From assembly GCA_018668795.1 (NCBI GenBank), contig JABJBD010000206.1, positions 1 through 22,445 on the forward strand: 22,445 nucleotides of DNA. The letters are read 5' to 3'. The position numbers and the translations under genes were made by a program. This stretch comes from Candidatus Puniceispirillum sp. GTDB lineage: Bacteria > Pseudomonadota > Alphaproteobacteria > Puniceispirillales > Puniceispirillaceae. Within the stretch, counting starts at the first letter, position 1. The number at the start of each line of letters is the position of its first letter. The notes below the pieces were generated by a model. It did no database searches. It saw only the letters and a list, made by a program, of their open reading frames with translations, and had not been told where the DNA came from. This document shows positions 1 through 7,227 of this stretch, piece by piece.

Positions 1-345
1 ACTGTCAAATGGCGTGGCAAGCCAGTTTTTGTAAGGCACCGTACGGCTGATGAAATTGCCCGTGCTGAAACCGCAAATGGAGATGACCTGCGTGACCCAC
101 AGCCAGATGATGCGCGTGTCCAGCGGCCTGAGTTACTTGTTGTCGTTGGCGTCTGTACGCATCTTGGTTGTGTTCCGCTTGGTCAGAAAACAGGTGAAGT
201 GCGTGGTGATTATGATGGTTGGTTCTGCCCATGCCATGGATCGCACTATGATACATCAGGGCGTATCCGCAAAGGTCCGGCACCGACTAATCTTGAAGTG
301 CCGCCTTACACATTTCTTTCCGACTCGGTCATCCGTATCGGTTAA
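1..345 (+). CDS. petA: Ubiquinol-cytochrome c reductase Rieske iron-sulfur subunit, C-terminal part (5' end outside window)
   Basis: This is the last 114 codons of the Rieske subunit of the cytochrome bc1 complex. The protein carries electrons from ubiquinol at the Qo site to cytochrome c1 through a 2Fe-2S cluster held in a periplasmic domain. Both cluster-binding boxes are visible: CTHLGC at codons 52-57 of the fragment and CPCHGS at codons 76-81. They supply the two Cys and two His ligands and the disulfide pair. The frame is open from base 1 and ends in TAA. The N-terminal twin-arginine signal-anchor and the start lie upstream of the window. petB follows after 30 bases, which contain its Shine-Dalgarno, so petABC is a normal operon. 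Identity is near certain from the motifs and the neighbours. Confidence 0.97.
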   Translation, partial: TVKWRGKPVFVRHRTADEIARAETANGDDLRDPQPDDARVQRPELLVVVGVCTHLGCVPLGQKTGEVRGDYDGWFCPCHGSHYDTSGRIRKGPAPTNLEVPPYTFLSDSVIRIG

Positions 346-375
346 TCTATCAAGTCTTCTGGAGGTATAATAGCA

Positions 376-1599
376 ATGTCTGCTGATAAATTTTCAAATC
401 CGGTTGTACGATGGATTGACCATCGTTTGCCCGTGTTCTCAATGCTCGATCATACAGCTCACGACTACCCAACACCCAAAAACCTAAATTATATGTGGAA
501 CTTTGGAAGTCTTGCCGGTTTGTCATTAACGATAATGATAGCAACAGGCATTGTTTTATCAATGAACTATACGCCTCACATTGATTATGCTTTTGACTCT
601 GTTGAACGCATCATGCGTGATGTTAACCACGGTTGGATGATCCGCTATATCCATATGAATACGGCTAGCTTCTTTTTCATAGTTGTTTATCTGCATATTA
701 TGCGGGGACTTTATTACGGTTCGTATAAAGCACCACGAGAGCTTTTGTGGATATTAGGTGTGATAATTTTCTTACTTATGATGGCAACTGCTTTCATGGG
801 ATATGTTTTGCCATGGGGTCAGATGAGCTTCTGGGGTGCGACTGTTATTACCAACCTGTTCTCGGCTATTCCGTTTGTTGGTGAGAGTATTGTAACATGG
901 CTCTGGGGAGGGTTTTCTGTTGATAATTCAACGCTAAACCGCTTTTTCTCACTACACTATTTGTTGCCGTTTGTTATTGCAGGCGTAGTGATACTGCATA
1001 TTGTAGCCTTGCATCGTTTTGGCTCCAATAACCCAATTGGCATTAATGCTAAAGGCCCGCAGGACACAATTTCATTTCATCCTTATTATACAATTAAGGA
1101 TGTCGTAGGTATTGCTATGTTCCTCTTGCTTCTTGCAATGGCAGTATTCTTCTTCCCCAATGCGATGGGGCATCCGGACAATTACATTCCTGCCAACCCG
1201 ATGCAGACACCTGCGCATATTGTGCCTGAGTGGTACTTCCTACCTTTCTATGCGATCTTGCGGGCGGTGCCTGACAAGCTTGGTGGCGTATTGATGATGT
1301 TTGGTGCGATTGCGGTGCTGTTTGTTTTGCCATGGCTGGATCGCTCGCCTGTGCGTTCGGCGCGCTTCCGTCCGGTCTTCCGCATTTTCTTCTGGTTGTT
1401 GATTATTGATGCGGTTCTGCTTGGTTATCTTGGCGCAAAGCCTGCCGAGGGCATCTATGTGATCCTGTCACGTCTGGCGACTGCATGGTACTTCTTGCAT
1501 TTTCTTGTCATCCTGCCATTGCTTGGGGTGTTTGAGACGACCAAGCCGTTACCAAAGTCAATCTCTGAGCCAGTGCTGGCGACTGCGAAGGGAGCCTAG
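376..1599 (+). CDS. petB: Cytochrome b subunit of the bc1 complex
   Basis: The 407-residue integral membrane cytochrome b carries the two b hemes and the Qo and Qi quinone sites of complex III. Two His pairs spaced 14 residues apart are visible, H93/H107 on one helix and H194/H208 on another, as expected for bis-His ligation of both hemes. The Qo-site PEWY motif lies at residues 284-287. Eight hydrophobic helices fit the family, and the length is slightly below the roughly 420-440 residues of many alphaproteobacterial versions. GGAGGT at 361-366 sets the ATG start with a 9-base spacer. petC begins three bases after the stop. Base composition is odd: roughly 40% G+C over 481-1140, then about 52% from 1141 to the end, by hand count. 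Confidence 0.98.
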   Translation: MSADKFSNPVVRWIDHRLPVFSMLDHTAHDYPTPKNLNYMWNFGSLAGLSLTIMIATGIVLSMNYTPHIDYAFDSVERIMRDVNHGWMIRYIHMNTASFFFIVVYLHIMRGLYYGSYKAPRELLWILGVIIFLLMMATAFMGYVLPWGQMSFWGATVITNLFSAIPFVGESIVTWLWGGFSVDNSTLNRFFSLHYLLPFVIAGVVILHIVALHRFGSNNPIGINAKGPQDTISFHPYYTIKDVVGIAMFLLLLAMAVFFFPNAMGHPDNYIPANPMQTPAHIVPEWYFLPFYAILRAVPDKLGGVLMMFGAIAVLFVLPWLDRSPVRSARFRPVFRIFFWLLIIDAVLLGYLGAKPAEGIYVILSRLATAWYFLHFLVILPLLGVFETTKPLPKSISEPVLATAKGA

Positions 1600-1602
1600 A
1601 TC

Positions 1603-2373
1603 ATGATAAAGGCACTAATTACTGCAACAATAGCTCTTACAGCGGCCTTTGGTGTGTCCAATATGACTGTTGCGGCTGGCGGTGACACTACCGAATTGCA
1701 AACCCGTGAATGGAGCTTTTCGGGGCCTTTCGGCACTTTTGACAAAGCCTCTATGCAACGTGGATTTCAGGTCTATCGTGAAGTCTGCGCTGGGTGTCAT
1801 TCGATGGATCTGATCGCCTTTCGTAATCTGGCTGATCTTGGTTATAACGAAGCCGAGATCAAGGCGATCGCGGCTGAATATGAAGTTCAGGATGGCCCTG
1901 ACGATGAAGGTGAGATGTTCATGCGTCCGGCACGTCCGGCTGACCGAATCCCTGGCCCCTATCGCAACGATAATGAGGCACGCGCCAGCAATAACGGTGC
2001 CATGCCTGTTGATCTGTCGCTAATCGCCAAAGCACGTGCGCATGGGCCTGATTATCTGTACAGCTTACTGCTTGGCTATAAGGAAGCCCCAGCTAGCGTC
2101 GAAATGCCTGAAGGCATGTATTATAACGCGGCTTATTCGGGCAATCTGATTGCTATGCCACAGCCGCTTTATGGTGATGATGTTGAATTTGCCGATGGCG
2201 CTGATGCGTCAGTTCAAGGGGCGGCGGCAGATGTGACCCAGTTCCTGATGTGGGCGGCAGAACCGAAAATGGAAATTCGCAAGCGCATAGGTGTTGCGTC
2301 GGTATTTTTCCTCAGCATTTTCCTGATCTTGAGCTATCTGGCCAAGCGTCGGGTCTGGGCTGATGTGCACTAA
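1603..2373 (+). CDS. petC: Cytochrome c1 of the bc1 complex
   Basis: The 256-residue protein is the membrane-anchored c-type cytochrome that passes electrons from the Rieske cluster to soluble or membrane cytochrome c. Residues 1-25 form a Sec-type signal peptide ending near Val-Ala-Ala. The heme-attachment motif CAGCH is at residues 62-66. Met185, in an IAMPQPL context, is the expected sixth heme ligand. A single C-terminal helix around residues 228-247, followed by basic residues (KRR), anchors the protein with the heme domain in the periplasm. The start lies three bases after the petB stop, and the GGGAG in the petB tail serves as Shine-Dalgarno, so translation is probably coupled. It is the last gene of the operon, with a terminator 33 bases downstream. 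Confidence 0.97.
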   Translation: MIKALITATIALTAAFGVSNMTVAAGGDTTELQTREWSFSGPFGTFDKASMQRGFQVYREVCAGCHSMDLIAFRNLADLGYNEAEIKAIAAEYEVQDGPDDEGEMFMRPARPADRIPGPYRNDNEARASNNGAMPVDLSLIAKARAHGPDYLYSLLLGYKEAPASVEMPEGMYYNAAYSGNLIAMPQPLYGDDVEFADGADASVQGAAADVTQFLMWAAEPKMEIRKRIGVASVFFLSIFLILSYLAKRRVWADVH

Positions 2374-2405
2374 ACCAGCCTAAATATCCTATCTAAATAA
2401 ACATC

Positions 2406-2440
2406 AAAACCCCGTCAGATGCGTCTGGCGGGGTTTTCTT
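2406..2440. terminator. Bidirectional rho-independent terminator between convergent petC and the EamA gene
   Basis: A 14-bp stem pairs 2406-2419 with 2424-2437 around a TGCG tetraloop. It has one G-T wobble and a CCCCG/CGGGG core. The arms end in AAAA on the left and TTTT on the right, so either strand yields a G+C-rich hairpin followed by a U-run. It lies between two convergent genes, and the EamA stop codon sits at its right edge (2439-2441). Confidence 0.9.
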
Positions 2441-3362
2441 ATGGACAGGCTTCGTCGGATTTATTCATCATTGCGTTGGTTATACAGGCGGTCATTATGA
2501 TGGCGATACCGATCATGGTAAAGACATCCAGTATCTCGGCAAATATATAAACCCCGATTAATGCCGCGCTCGCAAATTCCAGATAGGTGAGGGGAACAAG
2601 CTTTGCCACTGGTGCCAACCGTGCCGCTTGGATCATCAACAGTGATGATATTGACCCGATCAACGCGGCTACAGCTGGCGGCATAATAAATATCTGCGCG
2701 TTCCATATCACGGTCGGAACCGATTGCTGATATATGGCTAGGGTCGCTCCGTAAAGGCTCACCATCAAACTGCTGGCTACCAGCCCGTCCTGCAACAACA
2801 AATATATTGGTGGCTGTGTTTTGCCAAGTTTGCGGGTAAGCACAATATATAGGCTGAACATCACGGCGGCGGCCAATGGATAAAGGCTACCCAGAAAAGT
2901 TGCATCAAGCTCAGTTGGCCTGATGATGAACATGACCCCGCAAATCGCCATGATGATAAGCATTATATGCCGTAGGCGTAACGCCTCGCCAAGGATGAAA
3001 TAGCCAAGCACGACAATAAATAATCCCTGTATCGTGAACAGCGCGAAAGCGACCGCGATGGGAACATGCCGCAAACCGGCAAAGAACAGCCCCATTGATA
3101 AAGCAAGGGCAAGTGAGCGTACCAGATTGAGCCATTTCATTCCGGCAAAGGGATTGCCATAAAGGCGACGCTCCTTAAAGGTGATGACAATAAAGGCGAT
3201 GCATGCCTGAATGAAAAAATAAAGACCGACAGCCAGCAATATTGGCACGCGCTCATCCTGCATTTTCATAAAGCTGTCTTTGACTGGAAATAGCATTGCG
3301 GCAGTCCCTATACAGGCCATGCCTATCAAATGTGTGCGTCGGTTATCGGTTTCATGTGACAT
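2439..3362 (-). CDS. EamA/DMT-superfamily membrane transporter, ten helices
   Basis: The 307-residue protein is very hydrophobic, with about ten membrane helices in two repeated halves of five. This is the arrangement of the drug/metabolite transporter superfamily with two EamA domains. The first half ends near LGEALRLRH, a typical 'GE' turn before helix 5. The second half contains an equivalent YIFAEILD segment near residues 270-280. Members export amino acids, metabolites or drugs, and nothing here identifies the substrate. The gene stands alone, convergent with petC and 88 bases downstream of ychF. No strong Shine-Dalgarno precedes the ATG, but a repeated CCATATG motif lies directly upstream at 3369-3392. 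The family call is firm and the function is open. Confidence 0.85.
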   Translation of the reverse strand: MSHETDNRRTHLIGMACIGTAAMLFPVKDSFMKMQDERVPILLAVGLYFFIQACIAFIVITFKERRLYGNPFAGMKWLNLVRSLALALSMGLFFAGLRHVPIAVAFALFTIQGLFIVVLGYFILGEALRLRHIMLIIMAICGVMFIIRPTELDATFLGSLYPLAAAVMFSLYIVLTRKLGKTQPPIYLLLQDGLVASSLMVSLYGATLAIYQQSVPTVIWNAQIFIMPPAVAALIGSISSLLMIQAARLAPVAKLVPLTYLEFASAALIGVYIFAEILDVFTMIGIAIIMTACITNAMMNKSDEACP

Positions 3363-3368
3363 ACGTTA

Positions 3369-3392
3369 CCATATGAATCGTTAACCATATGG
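3369..3392 (-). promoter_or_regulatory. Paired CCATATG motif upstream of the EamA gene (possible operator)
   Basis: CCATATG at 3369-3375 and CATATGG at 3386-3392 form a perfect 7-bp inverted repeat with a 10-base spacer. The two sites also read as near direct repeats, GTTACCATATG and GTTAACCATATG. They lie 7-30 bases upstream of the start codon. The position suits a repressor site, but no matching promoter could be called with confidence. Confidence 0.35.
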
Positions 3393-3450
3393 CGATAGAC
3401 CAAAAGTATCACTTGCAATGCGTGTTCGAAAGTATGGTCAGTTCCAGGGT

Positions 3451-4551
3451 TTAAACATTAAACCGGAAATGGAACACGTCGCCATCGACAACTTTATAGT
3501 CCGACCCTTCAACACGTAACTTACCTGCATCCTTGGCACCGCTTTCCCCTTTACAGGCGATAAAATCGGCATAGCTGATCGTCTCGGCGCGAATAAAGCC
3601 ACGCTGGAAATCGGTATGGATTACACCGGCAGCTTGCGGGGCGCTGGCACCTGCCGCCACCGTCCATGCGCGTGCTTCCTTTGGTCCGACGGTAAAGAAT
3701 GTCAACAGATCAAGTAGCCCGTATCCGGCGCGAATAAGCCGTGACAGCCCAGTTTCAGACAGGCCTAATTCAGACAGGAATTCAGCCTTATCATCATCGT
3801 CAAGCTGTGCAATCTCGGATTCGATAGCGGCGGAAACAACCACATAGGCCGCGCCTTCGCTGGCGGCCTTATCGGCGACAAGCTTGGTAAAGTCATTGCC
3901 CGTCGCGGCATCCCCTTCGGCGACATTACAGACATAAAGCACAGGCTTTGACGTTAATAGCTGAAGATAGGGCAGGCGCAATGTTTCAGCGTCGGTTAAT
4001 CCCCCCGTACTACGGGCTGGATTACCATCGGACAGGTGCGCAAAAAGTTTTTCCATCAAGGCCAGATCGGCTTTGGCATCACTATCCCCGCCACGCGATT
4101 TCTTGACAAGTGCTACCATCCGCTTTTCCAGCGAATCAAGATCAGCCAGCATCAGTTCGGTTTCAACAGTCGCTGCATCACGCACTGGATCAACATCACC
4201 ATCGACATGCGTGATTTCGGTATCTTCAAAACAGCGCAGAACATGCGCAATCGCATCAACTTCGCGAATGGTGCCCAGAAATTTATTACCCAGCCCTTCG
4301 CCTTGTGATGCGCCGCGGACAAGGCCGGCGATGTCAACAAATTCAAGCTGAGTCGGAATGATCGTTGCGGATTGGGCCAATAAAGCCAGCGCATCCAGCC
4401 GTGTATCAGGTACCGAAACGCGTCCGGTGTTCGGCTCGATCGTACAGAATGGATAATTCGCCGCTTCGGCAGCTGCTGTCTGGGTCAGCGCATTAAACAG
4501 GGTGGATTTACCAACATTCGGCAATCCGACAATTCCGCAGTTAAAACCCAT
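3451..4551 (-). CDS. ychF: YchF/OLA1-type translation-associated ATPase
   Basis: The 366-residue P-loop protein of the Obg-related YchF family binds ribosomes. Unlike most of its relatives it prefers ATP to GTP. Visible motifs are the P-loop GLPNVGKS at residues 9-16, the family-typical NYPFCTIEPN at 32-41, switch II DIAGLV at 73-78, and NVAE at 209-212 in place of the GTP-specific NKxD. A coiled-coil insertion covers about 128-175. A C-terminal TGS domain ends in DGDVFHFRFNV. Length matches E. coli YchF (363). CAAGGAGTG just upstream fixes the ATG. The pth-ychF order is widespread in proteobacteria, and the gene is probably transcribed from the prs/rplY side. Confidence 0.97.
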   Translation of the reverse strand: MGFNCGIVGLPNVGKSTLFNALTQTAAAEAANYPFCTIEPNTGRVSVPDTRLDALALLAQSATIIPTQLEFVDIAGLVRGASQGEGLGNKFLGTIREVDAIAHVLRCFEDTEITHVDGDVDPVRDAATVETELMLADLDSLEKRMVALVKKSRGGDSDAKADLALMEKLFAHLSDGNPARSTGGLTDAETLRLPYLQLLTSKPVLYVCNVAEGDAATGNDFTKLVADKAASEGAAYVVVSAAIESEIAQLDDDDKAEFLSELGLSETGLSRLIRAGYGLLDLLTFFTVGPKEARAWTVAAGASAPQAAGVIHTDFQRGFIRAETISYADFIACKGESGAKDAGKLRVEGSDYKVVDGDVFHFRFNV

Positions 4552-4621
4552 AATTCACTCCTTGCAACGCCGTCAGGCTCTATTTGTTTGTGTTATTTGC
4601 CTTTGCAGAAGCCTCTATGGG

Positions 4622-5230
4622 CTACTTTGTTTTATGACCTTGGTTGTCTTTGCTGTCTGGTGCGGCAAGATAAGCAACACGGCTCATAAACCCGCCATCG
4701 TCACCATCGACCAGCCGTTCTGCTTCATCGGCAATCGCACCAAGCATGCGCCCAAGCCAGCCTGATTGTTCGTCTGTACTGAAATCAGTCAGCACCCAGT
4801 TACGCACGTCCATTGCAGGCATCTGAGGTCGTCCAATGCCAATCCGCACGCGCCAGTAATCTTGTCCAAGATGCCGGTCAATATCGCGCAGACCATTATG
4901 CCCACCGTGGCCACCGCCAATTTTGACCTTGATGCGTCCAACGCCTAGATCAAGTTCATCATGGAATACAAAAACGGAAGCTGGTTCAATTTTGTAAAAT
5001 TTGATGCATTCGGCAACTGGCAACCCTGATTTGTTCATAAAACTTTGGGGTTTCAGCAAAATCACCTTTTCTGTCCCGATACGTCCTTCGGACATCAGCG
5101 ACAGGTTCTTTTTCTTCCAAGGTGAAAAACCATGCTGGTCAGCGATCCTGTCAACAGCCATGAACCCCGCATTATGCCTTTGAAAAGCATAGTCGGGTCC
5201 GGGATTGCCAAGGCCTACAAATACCAGCAT
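4622..5230 (-). CDS. pth: Peptidyl-tRNA hydrolase
   Basis: The 202-residue enzyme cleaves the ester bond of peptidyl-tRNAs that drop off the ribosome, recycling tRNA. The conserved residues are present: Asn9 in GLGNPG, catalytic His19 in the RHNAGF segment, Asp91 in HDELDL, and Asn112 in the Gly/His-rich GGGHGGHNGL loop. These match N10, H20, D93 and N114 of the E. coli enzyme. The C-terminus is somewhat longer than in E. coli (194 residues), with a charged tail. It follows rplY after 33 bases and precedes ychF by 70 bases. Only a weak Shine-Dalgarno (GAGA) is visible, so coupling to rplY translation is plausible. Confidence 0.97.
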   Translation of the reverse strand: MLVFVGLGNPGPDYAFQRHNAGFMAVDRIADQHGFSPWKKKNLSLMSEGRIGTEKVILLKPQSFMNKSGLPVAECIKFYKIEPASVFVFHDELDLGVGRIKVKIGGGHGGHNGLRDIDRHLGQDYWRVRIGIGRPQMPAMDVRNWVLTDFSTDEQSGWLGRMLGAIADEAERLVDGDDGGFMSRVAYLAAPDSKDNQGHKTK

Positions 5231-5263
5231 GGTCTCTACATTCGGATATGAAGCTGCCAGCGA

Positions 5264-5899
5264 TTATTCTTCGCTTGCTGCTTCCTCTTCGGTGCCATCG
5301 CCTTCAGCTTCTTCATCTTCGTTCTTCACGCCGCCACCAGGTGACTGCAATGTAGCAACGGTAAAGTCGCGATCGGTAATGGTTGGCTCAACGCCTTCGG
5401 GAAGCGCAATCGCACTAATATGAATTGAGTCACCAATTTTCAGACCTTCAAGATCAATGGTGATTTTTTCCGGAATATCGGTTGCCGGACAGTTCAACTC
5501 AATTTCGTGACGGACAACGTTCAATACACCGCCAATTTTCAATGCGGGACACTGATCCTCATTAATGAATTCAACAGGTACGCCAACGGCAACTTTTGCC
5601 GAGCCGGACACGCGCAGAAAATCCATATGCATGATATTGTCAGAAACCGGATGGAACTGAATATCACGCGTTAGAACCGTGTTTTTCTTGCCTGCAACTT
5701 CGATATTCAGCAGGCGGCCGAAAATGCCCGGCTGATGCACGATTTTGGTAATTTCACGGGTAGACATGTTAATGCCTAAAGGTTCCTTTTTGTCACCGTA
5801 AATAACGGCTGGGACAAGACCTGCGCGGCGTGCCGCACGGGCGGACCCCTTACCGACCCGTTCGCGCTGTTCAGCGCTAATGGTTGTTATGTCAGACAT
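5264..5899 (-). CDS. rplY: 50S ribosomal protein L25/general stress protein Ctc
   Basis: The 211-residue protein belongs to the long (TL5/Ctc) form of L25, which binds 5S rRNA. Residues 1-95 make the L25 domain, with a basic start RVGKGSARAARR and VPAVIYG. The rest forms the beta-rich TL5 domain with the HMDFLRVS segment between them. The protein ends in a strongly acidic tail rich in Glu and Asp, common in alphaproteobacterial Ctc proteins. The frame stays open 28 codons further upstream. I chose the ATG at 5899 because AAAGGAG lies seven bases before it and MSDITTISAEQRER is the usual alphaproteobacterial beginning. The gene sits between prs and pth, an order common in the class. Confidence 0.95.
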   Translation of the reverse strand: MSDITTISAEQRERVGKGSARAARRAGLVPAVIYGDKKEPLGINMSTREITKIVHQPGIFGRLLNIEVAGKKNTVLTRDIQFHPVSDNIMHMDFLRVSGSAKVAVGVPVEFINEDQCPALKIGGVLNVVRHEIELNCPATDIPEKITIDLEGLKIGDSIHISAIALPEGVEPTITDRDFTVATLQSPGGGVKNEDEEAEGDGTEEEAASEE

Positions 5900-5924
5900 T
5901 GCTAACTCCTTTATCAAACAATGA

Positions 5925-5946
5925 CTATGCCTCCAGGGGTGCATAG
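5925..5946 (-). promoter_or_regulatory. Stem-loop in the rplY leader
   Basis: CTATGC (5925-5930) and GCATAG (5941-5946) form a 6-bp hairpin with a 10-base loop, 26-47 bases upstream of the rplY start. It does not cover the Shine-Dalgarno. It could be part of an L25 autoregulatory leader, but nothing in the sequence proves this. Confidence 0.3.
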
Positions 5947-6065
5947 CGGTGCGAGATATAGGCCGTAAATCACCAAAACACAAGCGTTTTACGTGCTACA
6001 GTCACTATTCAGCAGATGTTTTATAAAGCGGCTTTGAAATATCAAATTCTGGACTGGGTAAAAGC

Positions 6066-6113
6066 CCCGACCAATTAGAACCTCGACCAGTTAGAACCCC
6101 GTCCAATTAGAAT
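6066..6113. repeat. Three tandem copies of a 16-bp unit over the prs stop codon
   Basis: Three head-to-tail 16-bp units lie at 6066-6081, 6082-6097 and 6098-6113. On the plus strand they read CCCGACCAATTAGAAC, CTCGACCAGTTAGAAC and CCCGTCCAATTAGAAT, so each differs from the others at only two to four positions. The last unit contains the prs TAA (6107-6109) and final codon. The other two lie just downstream and each repeats the TAA. The array looks like a slippage or duplication product at the gene end. Confidence 0.9.
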
Positions 6114-7036
6114 AAAGTCGAGACTGACCGTTCTTCATTGATCCGCAGAATCGCTTCACCAAGCAAGGGTGCAACCGACAAATGCCGCACATTGCGGGCA
6201 ACCCGCACCGCTTCGGTGGCGGGGATCGAATCGGTTGTCACCAGCGAATTAAGCGGCGAGGCCGCCACGCGGCTAACCGCACCACCTGACAATACACCGT
6301 GAGTCACATAGGCATCAACGCTCAACGCGCCATCATTCATCAAGGCTACAGCCGCATTACATAATGTGCCGCCCGAATCGACAATGTCATCAACCATGAT
6401 GCAATGCCGTTCATTCACATCACCGATGATATTCATGACTTCGGATACGCCTGCTTTTGGGCGGCGTTTGTCAATGATTGCCAGATCGGCATCAAGCCGT
6501 CTTGCCAGTGACCGCGCTCTAACAACACCGCCAACATCTGGCGATACAATCATCAGCTTTGCCCCATCATAACGTTGTTTAATATCTTCGATGAAGACAG
6601 GTGCGGCAAACAGATTGTCGGTTGGAATATCGAAAAAGCCCTGAATCTGACCAGCATGTAGATCAATCGTCAGCACGCGATCCGCCCCCGCAGATGTAAT
6701 CAGATTGGCCAGCAATTTTGCCGAAATCGGCGTACGGGGGCCCGATTTACGATCCTGCCGCGCATAGCCATAATAGGGAATTACAGCCGTGATTCGGCGG
6801 GCTGATCCACGTCGTAGCGCATCAAGTGCCACCAGCAATTCCATGACATTGTCATTCGCGGGAAAGCAAGTTGATTGGATAACGAATACATCTTCGCCGC
6901 GCACATTCTCGGCAATCTCGACGAAAACTTCCATATCGGCAAAGCGTTTGACTTCGGCGCGGGTGAGGGGAATATCAAGATAAGCAGCAATAGCTTCCGC
7001 AAGGGGACGATTACTATTGCAAGATAAAATCTTCAT
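6107..7036 (-). CDS. prs: Ribose-phosphate pyrophosphokinase (PRPP synthetase)
   Basis: The 309-residue cytosolic enzyme transfers pyrophosphate from ATP to ribose 5-phosphate, making PRPP for purine, pyrimidine, His, Trp and NAD synthesis. Visible motifs are the flexible catalytic loop PYYGYARQDRKSGPRTP near residues 87-103, the metal and allosteric segment TIDLHAGQIQGFF at 123-135, the KRRP segment at 190-193, and the PRPP-binding loop VDDIVDSGGT at 215-224. Length matches class I synthetases (about 315). The start ATG has AAAGG nine bases upstream. A good sigma-70-like promoter lies about 100 bases upstream. The stop codon lies inside a triple 16-bp repeat. rplY follows after about 207 bases. 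Confidence 0.97.
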   Translation of the reverse strand: MKILSCNSNRPLAEAIAAYLDIPLTRAEVKRFADMEVFVEIAENVRGEDVFVIQSTCFPANDNVMELLVALDALRRGSARRITAVIPYYGYARQDRKSGPRTPISAKLLANLITSAGADRVLTIDLHAGQIQGFFDIPTDNLFAAPVFIEDIKQRYDGAKLMIVSPDVGGVVRARSLARRLDADLAIIDKRRPKAGVSEVMNIIGDVNERHCIMVDDIVDSGGTLCNAAVALMNDGALSVDAYVTHGVLSGGAVSRVAASPLNSLVTTDSIPATEAVRVARNVRHLSVAPLLGEAILRINEERSVSTLF

Positions 7037-7135
7037 ACGTCAAAACCTTTGCCGGTTTCTGCGGATAGCCCCGCGAGCTTGTTGGATGTTATTAGCAATC
7101 GCATGACAAACCGACAAGGTGGTTTTCACCTTTTC

Positions 7136-7164
7136 TTTACACTTTTATTGCAAGCGACTCTCAA
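7136..7164 (-). promoter_or_regulatory. Putative sigma-70-type promoter of prs
   Basis: On the minus strand TTGAGA (7164-7159, five of six to consensus) is followed after 17 bases by TGTAAA (7141-7136, four of six). This predicts a transcript start near 7129 and a leader of about 93 bases. A GANTC site (GACTC, 7156-7160) overlaps the -35. A small hairpin, GGTG/CACC at 7118-7130, falls at the predicted 5' end. The rest of the 191-base gap shows nothing definite, including no clear terminator for pgeF. Confidence 0.45.
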
Positions 7165-7227
7165 AGAATACAGCTAGCCAATAAGGAAAGAAACAGTAAC
7201 CCAAGGAAAATATACAGATGTGGCATT

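Noticed and set aside
3448..3464. GGTTTAA/TTAAACC inverted repeat around the ychF stop as a terminator
   Set aside because: The stem is AT-rich, has only a 3-base loop and lacks a following T-run. It is probably incidental.
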